Assembly: GCA_027490255.1 (NCBI GenBank)
Contig: JAIXYM010000159.1
Coordinates: 1-33,716 of the forward strand
Reading direction: 5' to 3'
Length of the DNA stretch: 33,716 nt
Source of the DNA: Oxalobacteraceae bacterium
GTDB taxonomy: Bacteria > Pseudomonadota > Gammaproteobacteria > Burkholderiales > Burkholderiaceae_D
A program made the translations under genes and the position numbers. Below are positions 14,185-21,988 of the stretch, piece after piece; positions within the stretch are counted from its first letter, which is position 1; each line of letters starts with the position of its first letter. The notes under the pieces were generated by a model. That model was not told the origin of the DNA. It made no database searches and worked only from the letters and a program-made list of their open reading frames with translations.

Positions 14185-15444
14185 TCAGGGATAACGTACC
14201 CAGCCTCTGGCTGGCGAACTCTGCTCGGATCGCTCAGCAGATTTTGCATTGGGTGCCTTGGCAACCGGATGCTCGGCGGCGATTTCGGCTTTTTCTGGCA
14301 TACCCGACGAGTGATGACTAGTGATCAACCACTGCGAGCCAATCTTGCGATACGAGAATGAATAGCGTGCCTTGGCCATCGTGCCATCGGAGAACCGGAA
14401 GGTATAAAGCCCTGCATCGGTTGCGCTGTTGCAGTCAACATCAATGACACGATCGTCGATGCTGCCTTCCGGACGTCGTACCAGGAAGTGCGCGAAATAT
14501 TCTTCTTTTTCTGCCGTGGTAAATCGCGCACGATTCGAGACCGTCGGTAAAAGAACCGAGCCGGGCGCATAGTTGGCTGCCACTTTTTTAGGATCGCCAG
14601 TGCGCAGCGAGGCATTCCAGCGATCGAACAGCGCTGCAACCTCTGACTTCAGCGGTGGATTGCAATAGTCTGCTGAGGACTCAACAGTCGCTGGCTTTGC
14701 GCTTGCAGTGTGGCTCTCGGCATGCGTATCAGTGGCAGCATGCGCTGCGGGCGCCACAGGTGCGGCGTGCGCATCATGATGAGCCGCTGCCGGCGCAGCA
14801 TGACTGTCATTGCTACCGTTTGCATCTTTCGCAGGAGCCGCTTGCTTTGCAGCTGGGGCTGCGTGGTCGTCATTGCTTTGTTTGGCCGAGGGTGCTTTAT
14901 GACCGTCGTGCGCCGCGCCGGCAGCGGGTGCAGCAGGCGCATCGTGTCCTGCGTCGGCGGCCGGTGCAGAGGAGGTCGAATGAGCGTCGGCTGCGTCTGA
15001 GCTTACGGCAGCCGGGTTAACTCGATTCTTGACCCGCACACGCTTGCTGCCATTTCCTTCGTTCGCTTTCGCTGGTGCCGAGCTCGTGTCGTGTGCTGCG
15101 TGGGCGTCGGGTGCCGGCGTATCCTTGCTGCCTTGCGCGTCAGCCTGCGTAACCTGGGCAGGCGCTTTGTGCTGTGATTTTGCGGATGCGGGTTTGCGGG
15201 ACTTTTTAGCCGATGCAGGTTTACCGGGTTCGTCAGCGGGCGGCGACGCAGCATCTTTCGCAGGCGCATCTTTGCTTTGCGCGTTGTTGGCAGTCGCAGC
15301 TTTTGCGTCTGCGGCGCGGCTGTCGGCAGCTGGCGCAGGTGCTGGTGCTGTCGCTTTATGGTCATGCTGCGCGTCAGCTGCAAAAACAGCAGCGCTGGAC
15401 AGCATGAGGATCACAACGATCCCAGTCAGTTTGTTGAGGTTCAT
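14185..15444 (-). CDS. probable iota-class carbonic anhydrase with long low-complexity N-terminus
   Basis: 419 residues from ATG 15444 (AAGGA upstream). The signal peptide MNLNKLTGIVVILMLSSAAV ends near VFA. Residues about 23-256 are low complexity: Ala, Pro, Asp, Ser, Lys and many His (repeats such as DSHAAPAA, HHDAHAAP, AHDGHK). The folded part (257-385) is a CaMKII-association/SgcJ-EcaC-type domain: ALFDRWNASLRTGDPKKVAA, APGSVLLPTVSN, and SQWLITSHHSSGMPE, with HHSS at 377-380. This HHSS-MPE ending characterises bacterial iota-carbonic anhydrases, which hydrate CO2 in the periplasm. Known bacterial forms are about 170 residues, so the N-terminal extension is unusual. Class assignment is by motif recall. 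Confidence 0.72.
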   Translation of the reverse strand: MNLNKLTGIVVILMLSSAAVFAADAQHDHKATAPAPAPAADSRAADAKAATANNAQSKDAPAKDAASPPADEPGKPASAKKSRKPASAKSQHKAPAQVTQADAQGSKDTPAPDAHAAHDTSSAPAKANEGNGSKRVRVKNRVNPAAVSSDAADAHSTSSAPAADAGHDAPAAPAAGAAHDGHKAPSAKQSNDDHAAPAAKQAAPAKDANGSNDSHAAPAAAHHDAHAAPVAPAAHAATDTHAESHTASAKPATVESSADYCNPPLKSEVAALFDRWNASLRTGDPKKVAANYAPGSVLLPTVSNRARFTTAEKEEYFAHFLVRRPEGSIDDRVIDVDCNSATDAGLYTFRFSDGTMAKARYSFSYRKIGSQWLITSHHSSGMPEKAEIAAEHPVAKAPNAKSAERSEQSSPARGWVRYP

Positions 15445-15846
15445 TCTATTTTCCTTCACAAAGCGAGTGAAGCTCTGAATCGCTCGATTCCTGCCACTTT
15501 GGGCATGTTCCGAAATCCACGGGTTTACTTGCTAACTCGTGCCACTGCCACGAGCCTTATCAAAACAATACTTTGGTGGTGTCGGTTTCTGCAGTGCTCT
15601 CTGCCGACAAAAACTCTGGTCATGGATAATCGAACCGGCGATGATTTTCTGTAGCCCCCAAAGTAAACAAATAGTCGGATCCGAGCTAAAGATTTGCAAT
15701 GCTCAGTTCGATTCACTGAGTGTCGTTTATGGTTTAGACCAATGGCGCTGAATTTATTTAGCTTTTGACAGCATTTTCAGGCAGAGAAAGCATCGGCAGC
15801 CTGAATACATTCATGCCCGGCAGTTTTGTTATCAAAGGAGAAAAAT
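15445..15846. other. 402-bp divergent control region between the two carbonic-anhydrase-like genes
   Basis: No gene is supported; short frames here lack SDs and family content. It holds a hairpin-like inverted repeat CTCAG-N9-CTGAG (about 15701-15719), AT-rich tracts near 15745-15765, and a possible sigma-70 promoter toward the right (described separately). Both flanking genes must be controlled from here. Confidence 0.5.
15765..15793 (+). promoter_or_regulatory. possible sigma-70 promoter of the Tat carbonic-anhydrase-like gene
   Basis: A consensus -35 TTGACA (15765-15770) is followed after 17 bases by AAGCAT, a poor -10. The predicted start is about 45 bases before the ATG at 15847. The -10 mismatch keeps confidence low. 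Confidence 0.3.
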
Positions 15847-16449
15847 ATGACTAAAAAAATACTTGAGACGCTGCCAAGCGAACTACATGAGGCGGGCTGC
15901 CCATGTTGCAGTCCCGTGTCATCAGGCACCTCGCGTCGCCAGTTTCTGGCAACCGGTGCCGCAGTCCTGGCTGGCGGCATGATGGGCTTTGTCCCAGGCC
16001 GATCCATGGCGGGCGGCGGCAACTACGAAGCCATGCTGATCAATTGCATCGATCCTCGTTTCACCACACTGAGCTGGCAGTACATGGGCCTACTCTCCGG
16101 TGTCGATCGCGAGAAGCTGGGTGACAACTACAGTCATTTCGTGATGGCGGGTGGCCCAATCGGTGCGATCCATCCGAAGTTTGCGGCTTGGCACAAAACT
16201 TTTTGGGACAATCTCGAGATCACTATCGCGCTCCACCACATCAAACGCGTGGTCGCCTTGTCCCATCGTGATTGCGGTGCTGCCAAGCTGGTCTTCGGAC
16301 CAGCAGGTGTGGCAGATAAAGAGGTTGAAACCGGCTCTCATGCAGAAGCACTCGGGATGTTCCGTAAGGAAGTCAACATGCGCCATCCCAAACTGAGCGT
16401 GATCACCGGCATCATGGATCTGACAGGTCGGGTTGATCTCATCGGTTAA
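15847..16449 (+). CDS. Tat-exported beta-carbonic-anhydrase-like protein
   Basis: 200 residues; AAAGGAG 6 bases before ATG 15847 fixes the start over an in-frame ATG at 15826. A Tat motif SRRQFLATGAA (29-39) precedes a hydrophobic segment ending near MAGG. The beta-carbonic anhydrase Zn/dyad motifs are present in reduced form: C67-x-D69-x-R71 (NCIDPRF) and H140-x-x-C143 (SHRDCGA). The region VMAGGPIGA replaces the usual RNAGN loop. An odd CPCC motif (18-21) sits ahead of the Tat arginines. It is divergent from the probable iota-carbonic anhydrase, suggesting joint envelope CO2/bicarbonate chemistry (inference); catalytic activity is unproven. Confidence 0.72.
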   Translation: MTKKILETLPSELHEAGCPCCSPVSSGTSRRQFLATGAAVLAGGMMGFVPGRSMAGGGNYEAMLINCIDPRFTTLSWQYMGLLSGVDREKLGDNYSHFVMAGGPIGAIHPKFAAWHKTFWDNLEITIALHHIKRVVALSHRDCGAAKLVFGPAGVADKEVETGSHAEALGMFRKEVNMRHPKLSVITGIMDLTGRVDLIG

Positions 16450-16476
16450 GCAAAGTACACCGGTAGTACGCAAGAA

Positions 16477-16507
16477 AAAAATCCCGGGCCACAAGCCCGG
16501 GATTTTT
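16477..16507. terminator. strong bidirectional intrinsic terminator
   Basis: AAAAATCCCGGGC pairs perfectly with GCCCGGGATTTTT around a CACAA loop (13-bp stem). U-runs arise on both strands, serving the carbonic-anhydrase-like gene (plus) and the converging cupin gene (minus). Confidence 0.93.
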
Positions 16508-16515
16508 CATTTGAA

Positions 16516-16788
16516 TCACGCGACTGCTTTACGGCCCGCGATGAATTTCACGCCATTGGGTCCATAAGTTTCAGTGTGCATGATGTTGGCGGCCAGATGA
16601 AAAGTGTCGCCTACCTGGCAGTGTCTTTCCTTGCCGTCCACTACAACACGAATGTCACCTTCAATGATCATCGCCTTAGCTTCGAAAGGATGACTGTGCA
16701 AATCCATTCCCTGGTTTGCTTCGCGCTCGACAATAAGGACTTCAAAGCCTTCACTCTCCAGCATTGTCTTGAATTCCTGCTGATCCAT
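16516..16788 (-). CDS. small single-domain cupin
   Basis: 90 residues forming one cupin barrel. Motif 1 is GMDLHSHPFEAKAMIIEGDIRV, giving candidate metal ligands in HSH and the Glu of FEAKAM; motif 2 is GDTFHLAANIMHTE, with the last His ligand. An ideal SD (AAGGAGATAAAA) precedes the start. It lies 15 bp downstream of the ketopantoate-reductase-like gene and is probably co-transcribed. Function could be a metal-dependent sensor or small dioxygenase/isomerase; nothing specific can be assigned. Confidence 0.78.
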   Translation of the reverse strand: MDQQEFKTMLESEGFEVLIVEREANQGMDLHSHPFEAKAMIIEGDIRVVVDGKERHCQVGDTFHLAANIMHTETYGPNGVKFIAGRKAVA

Positions 16789-16803
16789 TTTTATCTCCTT
16801 ATT

Positions 16804-17715
16804 TTATTTTGTTGAAATCAGTTTTACCAGCGTCAGCAGCGTCTGATTGACTGGTGTGGGTATACCCAATAACGCTCCCTGCCTGCACACATAACCATTC
16901 AGATAATCAATCTCGTTCGGCTTGCCGCGAGCGACATCTTGCGCAGTCGACGAATACTGTGTCGCCATGTTGCTTGAAACCTGCCTGACGATTTCATAGC
17001 TATCGCCAGGAACCTGTACACCCGCCGCCTCCGCAACAGCAAGGCACTCGGTCACCACCGTGTGCATCAACTCGCGTACCCCAGGTACTTCCACCAGCTT
17101 GCCGTACGGCTGCTGGGCAATGGCCGAGAGCGCGTTGTACGCGCAATTGACAATGAGCTTGCCCCATAAAATGCCGACGATATTCGTCGATACCTGCACT
17201 GGCACGCCTGCTTCGGTGCATTTCGCAGCGAGCTTCTCGCTGACGGGCGAATCACCAACCGCAAGTTCACCACGCCCATGATGTTTCAGGTGACCGGGAC
17301 CGGCCATTTCAGTGGCAACGTAAACCACTGCAGGTATGACGCGCTGAGGCACAACACGCTGCAGCATCTCGGCGTTCTCCACACCATTTTGCAGCGACAG
17401 AATAATCGCATCCGGCGACAAATGCGGAAGCATCGTCTGAGCCGCACTGAGCGTATCGGTTGATTTCACACAGAAGAGCACCACGCGCGCTGAGGCGATA
17501 TCACTGACGTCGGTGCTCGCTTTGAGTTTTACATGCTCGGTAAAGCTCAGGGTCTCCAGCAAAAGTCCCTTCTGCTGAATAGCATCGACATGCGATGGTC
17601 GCCCGATCAGAGTGACAGGGTAGCCAGCACGCGCGAGCATGCCACCGAAATAACAACCGACCGAGCCTGCGCCCATGACGGCAATGGTGTTTTCTGATTG
17701 GATTGATGAGAGCAT
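16804..17715 (-). CDS. 2-dehydropantoate 2-reductase family protein (PanE/ApbA-like)
   Basis: 303 residues. The N-terminal NADPH-binding Rossmann motif is AVMGAGSVGCYFGGMLARAG, with R39 of IGRPSH positioned to select NADPH. LSLQNGVEN and the conserved helix WGKLIVNCAYNALSAI (active-site Lys and Asn) match the family, and the C-terminal helical domain ends around GKPNEIDYLNGYV. The known reaction reduces ketopantoate to pantoate for CoA synthesis. No pan genes are near, and a cupin follows 15 bp downstream, so a paralogue acting on another 2-oxo acid is possible. The name is safe at family level only. Confidence 0.8.
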   Translation of the reverse strand: MLSSIQSENTIAVMGAGSVGCYFGGMLARAGYPVTLIGRPSHVDAIQQKGLLLETLSFTEHVKLKASTDVSDIASARVVLFCVKSTDTLSAAQTMLPHLSPDAIILSLQNGVENAEMLQRVVPQRVIPAVVYVATEMAGPGHLKHHGRGELAVGDSPVSEKLAAKCTEAGVPVQVSTNIVGILWGKLIVNCAYNALSAIAQQPYGKLVEVPGVRELMHTVVTECLAVAEAAGVQVPGDSYEIVRQVSSNMATQYSSTAQDVARGKPNEIDYLNGYVCRQGALLGIPTPVNQTLLTLVKLISTK

Positions 17716-18014
17716 GCTGGACCTGCTGAGTTTTTTTATAAAGATATTAGTGATAACCCGAATATACAGGAAGCGGCTTTCAGCCCCTCTTCAGACCCTC
17801 CTCGGCCAGGATGGCGCGACATCGTCTACCGGGTTCCAGATACCCCATGTATCACGAGACATGGCGGGCAATATTCAGGATTGCTTTCTAACGAAGTATC
17901 CGTTCCTCTTTATGACCGGTCCAGTGCAACGCCTTTGCTGACTGGGATTTTTATAATTCTGATCCGGGTTCGAACTAATTTTCGCTATTGCGAATCTAAT
18001 GAGATCGCCAGCAT
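17716..18014. other. 299-bp intergenic stretch between pcaC and the PanE-like gene
   Basis: No gene is supported. It contains two short inverted repeats, CCATGT-N8-ACATGG (17845-17864) and TTCGC-TATT-GCGAA (17981-17994). The second, 20 bp past the pcaC stop, might act as a weak terminator for the pca operon. The AT-rich end near 17730 suits a promoter for the PanE-like/cupin pair. Confidence 0.4.
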
Positions 18015-18401
18015 TCAGCTACCAGCATCCATCGCAGCAAATACCTGCTGCGCCAGTGCAAAAGCACTATTCGCCGCAGGCACACCACAATAAACCGCTG
18101 TCTGCAGCAGTGCCTCGCTGATCTCTTCACGAGTGACACCATTGTTTGCAGCCGCCCGCAAGTGCAGCTTAAGTTCTTCTTCGCGATTGAGCGCCACCAT
18201 CATGCAAATCGTCATCAGGCTGCGGGTGTGCGCTGGCAGACCCGGCCGTGTCCAGATTTCACCCCATGCATAGCGCGTAATCAGATCCTGAAAATCACTT
18301 GTGAAGTCAGTGCGATTGGCCTGCGCACGATCCACATGCGTATCGCCAAGCACCTGACGGCGCTTTTTCATGCCCTGTTCGTAACGTTCTTTTTCATCCA
18401 T
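18015..18401 (-). CDS. pcaC: 4-carboxymuconolactone decarboxylase
   Basis: 128 residues, the usual PcaC length. It converts 4-carboxymuconolactone to 3-oxoadipate enol-lactone with loss of CO2. Recognisable family stretches include YEQGMKKRRQVLGDTHVDRA, DFQDLITRYAWGEIWTRPGL, and NNGVTREEISEALLQTAVYCGVPAAN. It lacks the CxxC of AhpD paralogues such as the gene at 13754. ATG 18401 is preferred over GTG 18407, since AAGGAA lies at the right distance. Its start overlaps the pcaD stop by 8 bases. It is the last gene of the pca operon. Confidence 0.92.
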   Translation of the reverse strand: MDEKERYEQGMKKRRQVLGDTHVDRAQANRTDFTSDFQDLITRYAWGEIWTRPGLPAHTRSLMTICMMVALNREEELKLHLRAAANNGVTREEISEALLQTAVYCGVPAANSAFALAQQVFAAMDAGS

Positions 18402-19200
18402 GTGCACTTTCCTTGTTCAGCATGAAACGGAGCAAATTCTGCGTAAAAGCTTGAGCCACTTCCCAATTCGATAAATGTGCAGCATTGAGCTCCACATACT
18501 TCGCGCCCTGAATCGCGCGCGCGATCAGCTCGCCATGCTCCGGTGGGGTGGATTTATCATGACGACCAGCGATCACCAAGGTGGGCGCTGAAATTTTCGA
18601 GATCTCAGCTCGCTGATCCATGTCACGTACTGCAGCACAATTCGCGACATAACCCTCGACGGACATATTGACCAACATGGTTCGAACACGCTCAACTTGG
18701 GCGGGTGCATGCGTAAGAAAATCTGCGGTAAACCAGCGCTCAAGTACCGTCTCGATAATCGACGCCATACCTTCCTGACGAACTTTGCTGATCCGTGCAT
18801 TCCACACTTCCGGCAGGCTGATCGCGGCACTGGTGTTACATAGCGCGAGTCGATCAAGGCGTTCAGCCGCATGAATACCCAGCCACATACCAGTCATGCC
18901 ACCCATCGATAGTCCGCAAAAATGAGCGCGCTGAATCTGCAACGCATCCAGCAGTGCCAACACATCACCACCCAGCTGGGCAATTGTATAGGGGCCAGGC
19001 GTGACGTCAGATTGACCGTGACCGCGCGTGTCGTAACGCAGCACGCGGAAGTGCTCAAGTAAAGCGGGCACTTGCGGCAACCACATATCCAGCGTGGTAC
19101 CCAGTGAATTCGACATGACCAGAACAGGCGCATCTTCATTGCCCGACGCCGCTTCAAGTACGTAGTGCAGTTTACCGCTACCTGTCTGAATGAACGACAT
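18394..19200 (-). CDS. pcaD: 3-oxoadipate enol-lactonase
   Basis: 268-residue alpha/beta-hydrolase that opens 3-oxoadipate enol-lactone to 3-oxoadipate. The nucleophile elbow GLSMGG places Ser98. The acid is the Asp in VIAGRHDKSTPP (about 217) and the base the His in NAAHLSNWE (about 245). The oxyanion segment SNSLGTTLDMW is typical of PcaD. SD AGGAG lies 6 bases before ATG. It sits 42 bp after pcaB and overlaps pcaC, so all are in one transcript. Confidence 0.93.
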   Translation of the reverse strand: MSFIQTGSGKLHYVLEAASGNEDAPVLVMSNSLGTTLDMWLPQVPALLEHFRVLRYDTRGHGQSDVTPGPYTIAQLGGDVLALLDALQIQRAHFCGLSMGGMTGMWLGIHAAERLDRLALCNTSAAISLPEVWNARISKVRQEGMASIIETVLERWFTADFLTHAPAQVERVRTMLVNMSVEGYVANCAAVRDMDQRAEISKISAPTLVIAGRHDKSTPPEHGELIARAIQGAKYVELNAAHLSNWEVAQAFTQNLLRFMLNKESAHG

Positions 19201-19242
19201 GATGACTCCTGACGATGACTGGTGAGGGTGTGCTTGTGTGGG

Positions 19243-20598
19243 TTATCCCTTGCGATACCGATGATGTGCGAGCACCCTGTCGACAAACGCAGCTGCCTCA
19301 CCAAGATAACGTGCAGGATCAAACAGCGCTTCAAGATGTGACGAAGAAAATTCTTCCGGCATTCTGGGATCCGACTTCAGCACTTCAAGTAGTGAGCGAC
19401 CGCTTTCCACTGCTTGGTGACAAGCCTCCTCGATCAACTCATGGGCCACTGCGCGACCCACATGCTGCGCAAGTGCCAGCGATACTGATTCCGCCATAAT
19501 CAAACCCTGCGTGATATCGATGTTGGATCGCATGCGTGCCGCATCAACTGAAAGACCAGAGCTCACCTCACGTAACTGATTCAGCGCTGCCGAAGTGAGT
19601 GATGCGATCTCGGGCAGGGTTTCCCATTCAGCCTGCCAGCCGCCGAGTGCACGTTCCTGCTCCTGCACCATCGCTGTCAGCATGGTGGAAACAAGCGCGG
19701 GTACGCGCATTGCGCAAGCAAGTACTGCAGAACAGGCAACAGGATTGCGCTTGTGCGGCATGGTGGATGAACCACCGCGTCCCTGCGCAAGTGGTTCGGC
19801 AAGTTCAGCGATTTCAGTTTGCGCGTGCAAAGCGATATCGCGCGCGATTTTTCCGAGCGTGCCCGTGAGTAGTCCAAACGTCGTAGCGACCTCACCCATA
19901 CGATCTCGGTGCGTATGCCAAGGTAGCTCCGGCAGCACCAATGACAAATCCTTCGCTATTGAGGTTGCGACCGTCAATCCACTTTCACCGAGACTGGCCA
20001 AGGTACCGGCGGCACCACCAAACTGTAAAACGCACACGCGGGTACGCAATGCTTGCAAGCGATCTTGATGACGCATGATGGCATCCAGCCATCCGGCAAT
20101 TTTCAAGCCTAGCGTTGTAGGCTGCGCATGCTGCATCCAAGTACGTCCCACCATGATGGTCGCACGGTGTTGATGTGCAAGTGCTGCGAGCTTATCAGCC
20201 AGCTCTGCTAAATCTATAGCGATCAGGTCAATCGCATCGCGCAATTGCAGCACACGTCCACTGTCAATCACATCCTGACTGGTCGCTCCCCAGTGCACAT
20301 ACCGCGCAGCGTCTGCGTCAGTGCTGGCGACTACCGCTGTTAATTGTTTGACCAAAGGAATAGCTAAATTGCCAGCGCTGCTGACTGATTTCGCTATCGC
20401 ATCAAGATCCATAAGATCTGCCCTGCACGAACTCACAATCGCTGCCACGGCACTCTGAGGTATCACGTCTTCGACAGCGAGCGCACGAGCCAATGCCGCC
20501 TCGACATCCAGCATGCGCTGTATCGTATTACTGCCGGAAAATATAGACTGCATTCCTACGGTGGAAAACAAGCCATCAGTCAGTGATGAAGTATTCAT
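19243..20598 (-). CDS. pcaB: 3-carboxy-cis,cis-muconate cycloisomerase
   Basis: 451 residues of the fumarase/aspartase superfamily; it lactonises 3-carboxy-cis,cis-muconate to 4-carboxymuconolactone. The superfamily signature GSSTMPHKRNP is present near residues 281-291, and the TSQDVIDSG stretch near 105 matches a second active-site segment. Length equals that of characterised PcaB proteins (about 450). It follows pcaG by 23 bp and precedes pcaD, the standard pathway order. The SD is weak, which may lower its translation relative to neighbours. Confidence 0.93.
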   Translation of the reverse strand: MNTSSLTDGLFSTVGMQSIFSGSNTIQRMLDVEAALARALAVEDVIPQSAVAAIVSSCRADLMDLDAIAKSVSSAGNLAIPLVKQLTAVVASTDADAARYVHWGATSQDVIDSGRVLQLRDAIDLIAIDLAELADKLAALAHQHRATIMVGRTWMQHAQPTTLGLKIAGWLDAIMRHQDRLQALRTRVCVLQFGGAAGTLASLGESGLTVATSIAKDLSLVLPELPWHTHRDRMGEVATTFGLLTGTLGKIARDIALHAQTEIAELAEPLAQGRGGSSTMPHKRNPVACSAVLACAMRVPALVSTMLTAMVQEQERALGGWQAEWETLPEIASLTSAALNQLREVSSGLSVDAARMRSNIDITQGLIMAESVSLALAQHVGRAVAHELIEEACHQAVESGRSLLEVLKSDPRMPEEFSSSHLEALFDPARYLGEAAAFVDRVLAHHRYRKG

Positions 20599-20621
20599 GA
20601 TTTACAGACTTGGATCAGAGA

Positions 20622-21191
20622 TCAAAGATCAAAGAAAACGGTTTCATTAGCACTACCTCCGATGACGATATTCCATTGCAAATGGGACGGATCATCGGGC
20701 TGCGCCACAGCAATAAGCGTTTTCTGCCTTGCCTTCGGTACAACCTGCATGACGGGGTCAGATGCATGATCGTCACCCGGAAAATACAAACGCGTGACCA
20801 ACTGCCGCAATAAACCACGCGCAAAGACATTGACCAAAATATGGGGTGCCTGCAATTGCCCGTCCAGCGCAGGCACCGCACCGGGCTTGATGGTGGTAAA
20901 CACAAATTCACCCCGTTGATCCGTTGGCTGACGGCCAAAACCACTGAATCCTTCTTGCAGCGGTAAGTCTCGTCTATCTGCCGGATGCGCATATTTGCCA
21001 TGCGCATTCGCTTGCCAGAACTCGATCAAGCCATCGGGCACGGGCTGGCCATCGGCATCCAGCAGTCTTCCGTGAATCGTGATGCGCTCACCCTCGAGGG
21101 CGGCAGGAGCAAGATCGCGGGTATTGAGCCAGTCAAGACCAATATGCAGATAGGGGCCAACCGTCTGTGAGGGCGTGGATTCATGGCTCAT
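20622..21191 (-). CDS. pcaG: protocatechuate 3,4-dioxygenase alpha subunit
   Basis: 189 residues from ATG 21191 (MSHESTPSQTVGPYLHIGL), matching the N-terminal consensus of PcaG. Only one base separates it from the pcaH stop, so translation is coupled. The fold is the intradiol dioxygenase beta-sandwich (RLLDADGQPVPDGLIEFWQANAHGKYAHP), but the alpha subunit lacks the full Tyr2His2 iron set and instead shapes the substrate pocket. It ends with the GNIVIGGSANETVFFD-like C-terminus usual for the subunit. Confidence 0.93.
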   Translation of the reverse strand: MSHESTPSQTVGPYLHIGLDWLNTRDLAPAALEGERITIHGRLLDADGQPVPDGLIEFWQANAHGKYAHPADRRDLPLQEGFSGFGRQPTDQRGEFVFTTIKPGAVPALDGQLQAPHILVNVFARGLLRQLVTRLYFPGDDHASDPVMQVVPKARQKTLIAVAQPDDPSHLQWNIVIGGSANETVFFDL

Positions 21192-21192
21192 G

Positions 21193-21897
21193 TCAGCGCT
21201 CCATCGGTGTAGCATGCTGGCCTCTTAGCACAATATCAAACTGCAGGCCCAACGCGAATTGCGGCTCGGTCAGATCCAGTCTGAAATTCGCGATCATGCG
21301 CTGACGTGCTTTTTCATCGGGCATGCTCTGATAAATCGGATCGAAGGCCAGTAGCGGATCACCCGGGAAATACATTTGCGTCACGAGCCGCGTTGCAAAT
21401 GCATGTCCGAACAGTGAAAAATGGATATGCGCAGGTCGCCAGGCATTGGGATGATTACCCCAAGGATAAGCGCCGGGACGAATGGTAAGAAAGCGATAGT
21501 TACCCTGCGCATCCGTCATCGCGCGACCGGCACCCGTAAAATTTGGATCGAGCGGCGCATCATGCTGGTCATTTTTATGCTGATAACGACCCGCTGCGTT
21601 GGCCTGCCAGATTTCAATCAGCGTGTGCGGGACGGGACGACCATCCTCATCCAGTACGCGACCCGCCACGATAATGCGCTCGCCCACGGGTTCACCTGCA
21701 TGTTGTCGCGTGAGATCTGCATCCTGCGCGTTCACTTGCTCGTGACCAAACACAGGGCCGGTTATCTCAGACAGCGATTGCGGCAGCAGTATCAGCGGCT
21801 GTGACGGTGAGCGTTTCACAGTTGATGCATACGGCGGATACAGGTAATCAGGTTGCGCGCCTGGCGCTGCTTTGCGGTAGGGAAGCAATTCAGACAT
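21193..21897 (-). CDS. pcaH: protocatechuate 3,4-dioxygenase beta subunit
   Basis: 234 residues from ATG 21897 (SD AAGGA; ATG 21903 is an alternative). This catalytic subunit carries the non-haem Fe(III) ligands Y105, Y144, H157 and H159 in GRYQHKND, PGAYPWG and RPAHIHFS. Each falls three below the P. putida numbering (108, 147, 160, 162). With PcaG it inserts O2 into protocatechuate, cleaving the ring between the hydroxyls to give 3-carboxy-cis,cis-muconate. It starts 91 bp after pcaF ends and is joined to pcaG. Confidence 0.95.
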   Translation of the reverse strand: MSELLPYRKAAPGAQPDYLYPPYASTVKRSPSQPLILLPQSLSEITGPVFGHEQVNAQDADLTRQHAGEPVGERIIVAGRVLDEDGRPVPHTLIEIWQANAAGRYQHKNDQHDAPLDPNFTGAGRAMTDAQGNYRFLTIRPGAYPWGNHPNAWRPAHIHFSLFGHAFATRLVTQMYFPGDPLLAFDPIYQSMPDEKARQRMIANFRLDLTEPQFALGLQFDIVLRGQHATPMER

Positions 21898-21988
21898 CAA
21901 CATTCCTTGTTTACGTTTCCCGAAAGAGTTTGAAGTATCTCTTTTTGCGTGGCACGCGGCTGTGCGCTTGCGTGTCCACGTTAGGCGA

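Noticed and set aside
14649..15383. Long Arg/Gln-rich alternative frames across the low-complexity part of the iota-carbonic-anhydrase gene
   Set aside because: They are frame-shifted readings of repetitive GC-rich codons; the signal peptide and C-terminal domain are in one continuous frame.
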